Positions 59,198 to 64,000 of a stretch of DNA of 64,000 nucleotides are shown here, piece after piece. The notes beneath the pieces are model-generated. The model did not search any database and was not told where the DNA came from. It worked only from the letters and a program-made list of their open reading frames with translations. Made by a program: the position numbers and the translations under genes. This stretch comes from Cryobacterium sp. PH31-AA6 (lineage in GTDB: Bacteria; Actinomycetota; Actinomycetes; Actinomycetales; Microbacteriaceae): contig NZ_JASISS010000001.1 in NCBI RefSeq assembly GCF_030063195.1, positions 62,001 through 126,000 on the forward strand. Reading direction: 5' to 3'. Each line of letters begins with the position of its first letter. Positions within the stretch are counted from its first letter, which is position 1.

Positions 59198-60211
59198 ATG
59201 TCGCACGAACCCACGGACGAACCGCCGCCCAAGCGCGCGCGTGGCGTCAGCCGCGCCGAATTCCGGGCCCAGGTGCATGCGGCCAGGTCCGACATCGAGC
59301 GTCAGGTTCAGTCGACCCGCGCTGATTTCGAACGTCAGGTTCAGGCCACCAGGGCGCAGCTCGACGCGACCAATGAACGGATCGAGGCCCGCACCGGGCG
59401 CAACCTGATCCTGGCGATCCTGATCGGGCTCGCGCTGGGCCTGTTCATGCTCTTCAGCCTCATCTTCATCAAAGAGCTGTTCATGGTGTGCGCCGCGGCG
59501 TTCGTCGGCCTCACGGCCTTCGAGCTGGCCCAGGCGCTCCGTCACGCCGGCCGGAACGTTCCGCGCATCCCCGTGGTCCTCGCCGCGGTATCGGTCGTTC
59601 CCGCGGCTTTCTACTTCGGTGCGGCCGGCCAGTGGCTCGCGACGCTGGGCGGAATCGTACTGATCGGGCTCTGGCGCCTTGCCCTGCTGGCCATCGCCTC
59701 CCACCGCGCACCCGCCCGCGACGTGCTGGGGGACATCGGCTCGGGGTTCTTCATCCAGTCCTACGTGGTTTTCCTCGGCAGTTTCTCCGTGCTCCTGGCC
59801 GCGCAGCCGGAAGGACAGTGGTGGACACTGGCCTTCCTCCTTCTGGTGATCTCCGCGGACACGGCCGCCTATGCGACCGGACTGAGTTTCGGCAAACACA
59901 AGATGGTGCCGACGATCAGCCCGAAGAAGACCTGGGAGGGTTTCGCCGGTGCCGGCGTCGTGTGCCTGATCGCCGGTGTGCTCCTCGCCGTCTTCATGCT
60001 CGGACAGCCGTGGTGGTTCGGCCTCATCTTCGGCGTCGTCACCCTGCTCAGCGCGACCTTCGGTGACCTGGCCGAGTCGCTGATCAAACGCGACCTGGGG
60101 ATCAAGGACATGAGCTCGTGGCTGCCCGGCCACGGGGGATTCCTCGACCGGCTGGACTCGATTCTGCCGTCCGCGGCAGTCGCGTATGCTCTGTACCTCA
60201 TCTTCGCCTGA
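59198..60211 (+). CDS. cdsA: phosphatidate cytidylyltransferase
   Basis: Makes CDP-diacylglycerol from phosphatidic acid and CTP; 337 residues. A cytoplasmic N-terminus of about 65 residues, predicted helical with an imperfect 11-residue repeat (D-I/F-E-R-Q-V-Q-S/A-T-R-A), precedes the hydrophobic helices. The C-terminal signature S-A-T-F-G-D-L-A-E-S-L-I-K-R-D-x-G-I-K-D and G-H-G-G-F-L-D-R-x-D-S is complete. ATG 15 nt after frr. Confidence 0.95.
   Translation: MSHEPTDEPPPKRARGVSRAEFRAQVHAARSDIERQVQSTRADFERQVQATRAQLDATNERIEARTGRNLILAILIGLALGLFMLFSLIFIKELFMVCAAAFVGLTAFELAQALRHAGRNVPRIPVVLAAVSVVPAAFYFGAAGQWLATLGGIVLIGLWRLALLAIASHRAPARDVLGDIGSGFFIQSYVVFLGSFSVLLAAQPEGQWWTLAFLLLVISADTAAYATGLSFGKHKMVPTISPKKTWEGFAGAGVVCLIAGVLLAVFMLGQPWWFGLIFGVVTLLSATFGDLAESLIKRDLGIKDMSSWLPGHGGFLDRLDSILPSAAVAYALYLIFA
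59290..59355 (+). repeat. 33-bp imperfect duplication in cdsA N-terminus
   Basis: Two adjacent 33-bp units encode D-I-E-R-Q-V-Q-S-T-R-A and D-F-E-R-Q-V-Q-A-T-R-A. The three-heptad-like spacing suggests a coiled coil ahead of the membrane domain. Confidence 0.7.
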
Positions 60212-60257
60212 CGTGCCCGCTTTCGACACGACCAGCCGGGTGGGGCAGAATGATCCA

Positions 60258-60806
60258 GTGACCACCACCTTCCCCCGCACGCCCAAGAGGACGCTCGGCT
60301 ACAGCGCCGCTCAGGTTGACGCGTTCCTCGAGACAGCCCGGCGAGCCTACGACGGTTCGGATGTGAGCGCGAACCTCTCGGCCGAGAAGATCCGCAACAC
60401 GGCTTTCGAAATGAAGAAGGGCGGGTACTCGCCCGCACACGTCGATGCGGCTCTTGAACGGCTGGAGGACGCGTTCGCCTCCCGTGACCGTGAGCTGGCC
60501 TCCCGCATGGTCGGCAAGCAGGCGTGGCTGGAGGACGCGAAGGCCAGGGCGCAGGTGCTCGTCAACCGACTCAGTCGTCCTTCCGGCCACCGATTCTCCC
60601 GCACCAGTTTCCTCAGTGTCGGTTACCGTCGAGCCGATGTCGACCGGTTCGCGAACAAGCTCATCAAATACTTCGAGGCGGGATTCCCCGTTACCGTCGA
60701 GGACGTTCGCGGGGCGGTCTTCCGGCCCGAGCGAGGCGGTTACCGTGAGGCGCAGGTCGACGCGGTTCTGGACAGTGTCGTCGACGTGATGTTGGCGGTT
60801 CGTTGA
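60258..60806 (+). CDS. DivIVA-domain-like protein with four G-Y-x4-V-D motifs
   Basis: A 182-residue cytosolic protein built of two similar halves. The motif G-Y-x4-V-D-x2-L/A occurs four times (G-Y-S-A-A-Q-V-D, G-Y-S-P-A-H-V-D, G-Y-R-R-A-D-V-D, G-Y-R-E-A-Q-V-D), the pattern of short DivIVA-like domains in actinobacteria. DivIVA proteins mark curved membrane and direct polar growth, but these short ones lack the long coiled coil, so the role is open. GTG at 60258 with CAGAAT 6 nt upstream. Confidence 0.75.
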   Translation: MTTTFPRTPKRTLGYSAAQVDAFLETARRAYDGSDVSANLSAEKIRNTAFEMKKGGYSPAHVDAALERLEDAFASRDRELASRMVGKQAWLEDAKARAQVLVNRLSRPSGHRFSRTSFLSVGYRRADVDRFANKLIKYFEAGFPVTVEDVRGAVFRPERGGYREAQVDAVLDSVVDVMLAVR

Positions 60807-60860
60807 TCTGGGCCCCGTTATCTGGCCGTTACCTTGAATCTGGGATAGGCTCGACAAATC

Positions 60861-61526
60861 GTGGCTAGACATCTGAACATCATCGCGACCGTACCGGTCG
60901 GCAGGCCGTCCAGACCCCGGATGCGACGGGCCCGCTCTCGCGGTCAGGCCTCCCTGTTCACGTTCGCCTTCACCGCCGCCGCTGCATTCGTGCTGGTCAG
61001 CGTCGTCGACCCGTACTCCGGCGCCACGGCATCCCCCTACTTCCAGGTCGCCGGCGACCGCTTCGGCGGCGAGGCGGTCCAGGAGATCCAGGTCGCGGGC
61101 GCCTTCGCGAACACGATCACCCGGGACAACTTCACGGTGACGGAGAAGCCGAAGCCGCCCCCGGTTCCCGTCGCCGTCCAGGCCGCGTCCAGCGGCCGGG
61201 CACCGACCGCGGCCATTCCCGATCCGGGTTCGGCCCAGGCCATCGCCCGCGACAAGGTGAGCTCCAGAGGGTGGGGCGACGACCAGTTCAACTGTCTCGT
61301 CTCGCTCTGGAACAAGGAGTCCGGCTGGCGAGTCAACGCGTCCAACTCGTCGAGCGGAGCCTACGGAATCCCGCAGGCGCTGCCCGGGTCCAAGATGGCC
61401 ACCGCAGGCGCCGACTGGGAGACGAACGCCGGCACCCAGATCGAATGGGGCCTCGGCTACATTTCCGGCCGCTACGGCACGCCCTGCGGCGCCTGGGCCC
61501 ACTCCGTCGACAGTGGCTGGTACTAG
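60861..61526 (+). CDS. secreted lytic-transglycosylase-like protein
   Basis: A 221-residue protein. A basic N-terminus and one hydrophobic segment (residues about 31-48) suggest export or anchoring, followed by a Pro/Val-rich linker. The C-terminal 80 residues (W-N-K-E-S-G-W-R-x-N-A, S-G-A-Y-G-I-P-Q-A, I-x-W-G-L-x-Y-I) match the lysozyme-like/aggregation-promoting-factor C-terminal domain, with the catalytic Glu in K-E-S-G-W. It should act on peptidoglycan. A TAGGCT lies 9 nt before the GTG. Confidence 0.8.
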   Translation: MARHLNIIATVPVGRPSRPRMRRARSRGQASLFTFAFTAAAAFVLVSVVDPYSGATASPYFQVAGDRFGGEAVQEIQVAGAFANTITRDNFTVTEKPKPPPVPVAVQAASSGRAPTAAIPDPGSAQAIARDKVSSRGWGDDQFNCLVSLWNKESGWRVNASNSSSGAYGIPQALPGSKMATAGADWETNAGTQIEWGLGYISGRYGTPCGAWAHSVDSGWY

Positions 61527-61563
61527 AAGCGGTCGCCCGTCGCCTCCCTCGGCGCTGCCGTCG

Positions 61564-61569
61564 TAGACT
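61564..61569 (+). promoter_or_regulatory. -10 element (TAGACT) of the small Cys/His protein gene
   Basis: TAGACT ends 6 nt before the ATG at 61576; leaderless layout. Confidence 0.5.
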
Positions 61570-61575
61570 GGCCGA

Positions 61576-61875
61576 ATGCCACGCAGCAACCGACCCAGAG
61601 GCCACCGGCCCGGTTCGGACGAGGGCGACGGCGACGGGCTTGACCGGCTCCGCGCAGGCTGGCGCCGCACGGAAACCCGCCGTGACGGTCTCTGGACGGT
61701 GCAACCCGTCGCGGCGACCCGGGCAGGGAAGAGCTACGTCTGCCCCGGCTGCAACCTGGCGATCGAACCTGGCCGTGCCCACCTCGTCGCCTGGCGCGGC
61801 GACGGTCTGATGGGGGAGGCCGCCGACCTCGAGGCCCGCCGGCATTGGCACGCGCACTGCTGGAAGATCAAGTGA
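61576..61875 (+). CDS. small Cys/His-rich protein of unknown function
   Basis: A 99-residue protein that I cannot assign to a named family with confidence. A charged, Arg/Asp/Gly-rich first half leads to a likely zinc-binding site: C-P-G-C near residues 56-59, H68 and the C-terminal H-W-H-A-H-C-W. No membrane segment. The ATG follows a TAGACT element by 6 nt. The hydrolase gene starts 32 nt after its stop. Confidence 0.7.
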   Translation: MPRSNRPRGHRPGSDEGDGDGLDRLRAGWRRTETRRDGLWTVQPVAATRAGKSYVCPGCNLAIEPGRAHLVAWRGDGLMGEAADLEARRHWHAHCWKIK

Positions 61876-61907
61876 CGCCGCCGGGGTCCGACCGAGAAGG
61901 AGCATCC

Positions 61908-62633
61908 GTGAGCGAGAACACCGTCGAGATTCGCGGAGGAATCGAACTGCCCGCCGTGCGGGAGCACATCGAGTTGCACACGACCGACGGCCTCACCCTG
62001 GTCGGCGAGCTCGCGACGCCGGCGGATCGCCCGTCGGTGGCCACCCTCGTCACCCTGCACCCACTGCCAACCCACGGCGGTTTCATGGACTCGCACATCC
62101 TGAGGAAGGCTGCCGGGCGCCTGCCTGCCCTGGCCGACCTCGCGGTGCTGCGCTTCAACACCCGCGGGACCACCTCGCCGCGCGGCACGAGCGACGGCAC
62201 GTTCGGCCAGGGCGACGCCGAGCGAGCCGACGTTGCCGCTGCCATGGCCTTCGTTGCGGAGCGCGGCCTACCGAATCCGTGGCTGGTCGGCTGGTCCTTC
62301 GGCACGGAACTCGCGGTCAAGTACGGTCTCGAGCATCCGATCCGCGGGGCCATCCTGCTGTCCCCACCGCTGCACCGGGCGACGGATGCCGAGTTGGCGG
62401 CCTGGGCGGGCAACGAGCGCGAACTCGTGGCGATCATCCCGGAGCACGACGATTACCTGCGCCCGGCCGAGGCGAGGCAACGGTTCGCGAGCGTGCCGGG
62501 GACCCGGTTCATCGCGGTCGACGGGGGCAAGCACCTGTGGGTGGGGGAGAGCCAGACCCGGCGCATCCTGGACGAGATCGTCGCCGTCGTCAACCCGTCC
62601 GCGGCCCCGCTGCCGACCGCCTGGGCCGGCTGA
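61908..62633 (+). CDS. alpha/beta-fold hydrolase
   Basis: A 241-residue cytosolic serine hydrolase. The nucleophile elbow is G-W-S-F-G; the acid and base are likely D in P-E-H-D-D-Y and H in G-G-K-H-L-W. The R-F-N-T-R-G-T loop is typical of the dienelactone-hydrolase-like group. The substrate is unknown. The GTG at 61908 is supported by a good AGAAGGAG Shine-Dalgarno. It converges on the transporter gene. Confidence 0.85.
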   Translation: MSENTVEIRGGIELPAVREHIELHTTDGLTLVGELATPADRPSVATLVTLHPLPTHGGFMDSHILRKAAGRLPALADLAVLRFNTRGTTSPRGTSDGTFGQGDAERADVAAAMAFVAERGLPNPWLVGWSFGTELAVKYGLEHPIRGAILLSPPLHRATDAELAAWAGNERELVAIIPEHDDYLRPAEARQRFASVPGTRFIAVDGGKHLWVGESQTRRILDEIVAVVNPSAAPLPTAWAG

Positions 62634-62660
62634 ACCTCTGGTCGAACCGGGTCAGAGTTC
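62632..62660. terminator. hairpin between hydrolase and AI-2E-type gene
   Basis: GAACCTCTG (62632-62640) pairs with CAGAGTTC (62653-62660) with one bulge, covering both stop codons of the convergent genes. Confidence 0.45.
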
Positions 62661-63701
62661 GTTCTGGCGCGGGACGACGACCTGCTTGATGATCATGATC
62701 ACCGAGGCGGCGACGGGGATCGCAATGAGCGCACCGAGGATGCCCAGCAGCGAGCCGCCGGCGAGAGCCGCGACCACGACGACGGCGCCCGGAACCGATA
62801 CGGCGCGATTCATGATGTTGGGGCTGAGCACGTACGCCTCAACCTGCATGTAGATGAGGTAGTAGATCGCGGCGACCAACGCGGTCAGTGGGGAGCTGCC
62901 GATCCCCGGAATCAGGCAGGTCGCGACGATGATGACCGAGCCGCTGATCGTTCCGACCAGGGGGATAAGGGAGAGCAGGAACGCGATCAGGGCGAGCAGC
63001 GCGGGGAACGGCGCCCCGATGATCGAGAGGAAAGCGAAGCTCAGCACGCCGTTGCACAGGGCGAGGGCGGCCTGACCGACGACGAAGCGTCCGACGGCGG
63101 TCGTGATCTGCTCGCTCAGATCGGCGAAGCGCTCCCGCTTCGAGGCCGGGACCAGCTGGTAGGTGGCTCTCTTGATGCTGTGCAGGGACGCGGTGAAGTA
63201 GAGCGAGAGGATGAGGATGATCAGCCCGCCGAAGAGCCCGCTCACCAGGGCCAGTCCGGACTGGATCAGGGTCGTGGTGATCGTGGTCAGATTGCCGCCG
63301 AGATAATCGGTGATGGACGTGACGATCTCGTTCACCTTGAGGCCGGGGTACTGTGCCTGAATGTCCGCGAGGAATGTCGACGAGTTCACCGACTTGACCA
63401 GGTCGGGGATCGCCTTGGACAGGTTGGCGACCTGGGCGACGATGATCGGCACGATCGCGAAGACCACGCCGGTGAGCACGCCGAGAACGGCGACGAGCAC
63501 GGTGAGGATCGCGGCCCAGCGAGGGAAGCGCTTCTTCTCCAGCCAGGACACGGCCGGGTCCAGGCCGAGGGAGATGAAGAGCGCCGCGCCGACGTAGGTG
63601 ATGATCGTCTGCAGGGTGACCACGGAACTGATGATGAGCAGGCCCAGGCCGACACCCAGCGTGCCGACCAGCCCGACCTGGAACGCGTTCTTGATCTTCA
63701 C
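62652..63701 (-). CDS. AI-2E family transporter
   Basis: A 349-residue membrane protein with about eight hydrophobic helices. The R-F-V-V-G-Q-A motif and the A-L-I-A-I-P-V-A-A C-terminal pattern are characteristic of the AI-2E (TqsA/YdiK-like) family. Members export autoinducer-2 or exchange Na+/H+; which applies here is unknown. GTG at 63701, 24 nt after the upstream coiled-coil gene on the same strand, so the two are probably co-transcribed. Confidence 0.88.
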   Translation of the reverse strand: MKIKNAFQVGLVGTLGVGLGLLIISSVVTLQTIITYVGAALFISLGLDPAVSWLEKKRFPRWAAILTVLVAVLGVLTGVVFAIVPIIVAQVANLSKAIPDLVKSVNSSTFLADIQAQYPGLKVNEIVTSITDYLGGNLTTITTTLIQSGLALVSGLFGGLIILILSLYFTASLHSIKRATYQLVPASKRERFADLSEQITTAVGRFVVGQAALALCNGVLSFAFLSIIGAPFPALLALIAFLLSLIPLVGTISGSVIIVATCLIPGIGSSPLTALVAAIYYLIYMQVEAYVLSPNIMNRAVSVPGAVVVVAALAGGSLLGILGALIAIPVAASVIMIIKQVVVPRQNEL

Positions 63702-63725
63702 TCTGAGGTTCCCCCTGCTTCGTTG

Positions 63726-64000
63726 CTAGTCGTCCGCGGCCGTGACCCTCTCCGCCTGGGTGAGGAGGCCGCGCAGGCTTTCGAAGTAGCCGGCAACCGA
63801 GTCGCGCTCAATTCTAATCTGAGAGAGGCGTTCTTCGGCGTCGGTGACGAGGGCGCGTGTGCGCTGTTCGGTCTCGGTCAGCAGGGCGGCGGCCCTGGCC
63901 TCCGCCTCGTGCACGATGTGCTCGGCCTTGTCCTCGGCGGTCTTCTTCGCGATCTTGGCGTCGCTGCGGGCGCCGGAGTCCAACTGCTCGTTCAGCGCGC
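63726..64000 (-). CDS. coiled-coil protein, DivIVA-like, N-terminus beyond the window
   Basis: The minus-strand frame is open to base 64000, so only the C-terminal 90 residues are seen. They are a heptad-rich, Ala/Glu/Arg-rich coiled coil (A-E-D-K-A-E-H-I-V-H-E-A-E-A-R-A-A and similar) as in DivIVA/Wag31-type or stalk proteins. Without the N-terminal domain the family is a guess. A TTG at 63983 is not the start. The gene precedes the AI-2E-type transporter. Confidence 0.55.
   Translation of the reverse strand, partial: ALNEQLDSGARSDAKIAKKTAEDKAEHIVHEAEARAAALLTETEQRTRALVTDAEERLSQIRIERDSVAGYFESLRGLLTQAERVTAADD

Noticed and set aside
60198-61670. Minus-strand open frame of about 490 codons opposite the DivIVA-like and transglycosylase genes
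   Set aside because: Compositional shadow; the plus-strand genes have domains, starts and -10 elements.

Overview
The window is a high-G+C, densely packed stretch of actinobacterial chromosome. The family-level call is inference: gene content and order (plsC-gpsA-ddl-DUF3515-thiL, rsmD/recG-coaD, DUF177-rpmF-rnc-mutM-smc, ftsY-DUF2004-ffh, rpsP-khpA-rimM-trmD-rplS-lepB-rnhB-DUF2469, rpsB-tsf-pyrH-frr-cdsA), a long N-extended GAPDH, deazaflavin/F420-type proteins and a DUF222/HNH gene point to Microbacteriaceae (Micrococcales), perhaps close to Cryobacterium. No tRNA, rRNA, CRISPR array, prophage or intact insertion sequence was seen. About 66 protein genes are supported, two of them cut by the window edges.

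Layout. 1-7.5 kb: phospholipid precursor (plsC, gpsA), cell wall (ddl), thiamine (thiL), 16S rRNA methylation (rsmD), fork repair (recG). 7.5-12.9 kb: coaD, then a MoxR ATPase / DUF58 / transglutaminase-like membrane operon. 12.9-20.2 kb: DUF177-rpmF-rnc-mutM, a tandem GNAT gene on the other strand, and smc. 20.2-32 kb: an assimilatory sulfate reduction cluster on the minus strand. It runs sirohydrochlorin chelatase, ferredoxin-sulfite reductase, APS reductase, CysD, CysN, an ABC importer, siroheme synthase, ferredoxin-NADP reductase and ferredoxin, with a Cys-rich copper-binding-type protein last. Together these take up a sulfur source, activate sulfate to APS, reduce it to sulfite and then sulfide, and supply siroheme and electrons. 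32-46.4 kb: signal recognition (ftsY, ffh), oxidoreductase, HNH gene, YbdK ligase, then the ribosomal/processing run rpsP to DUF2469, interrupted by a formate/nitrite-type channel, and GAPDH. 46.4-55.7 kb: deazaflavin protein, dipeptidase, SGNH hydrolase, yraN-comM-dprA, alcohol dehydrogenase, phosphoesterase, xerC and an M23 peptidase. 55.7-64 kb: rpsB-tsf, pyrH-frr-cdsA, envelope/division genes, a hydrolase, an AI-2E-type transporter and a partial coiled-coil protein.

Two themes recur. First, many genes lack a Shine-Dalgarno sequence and instead have a TAnnnT hexamer 6-9 nt before the start codon, the layout expected of leaderless mRNAs; this was used to choose several starts. Second, short tandem repeats (12-30 bp) sit inside at least nine reading frames, always in frame and mostly in termini or linkers, and two more lie at gene junctions. 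Regulatory RNA candidates occur before rnc, rplS, lepB, yraN and rpsB. I found no clearly new multi-gene system; the most unusual signals are at the level of promoters, leaders, overlaps and repeats.
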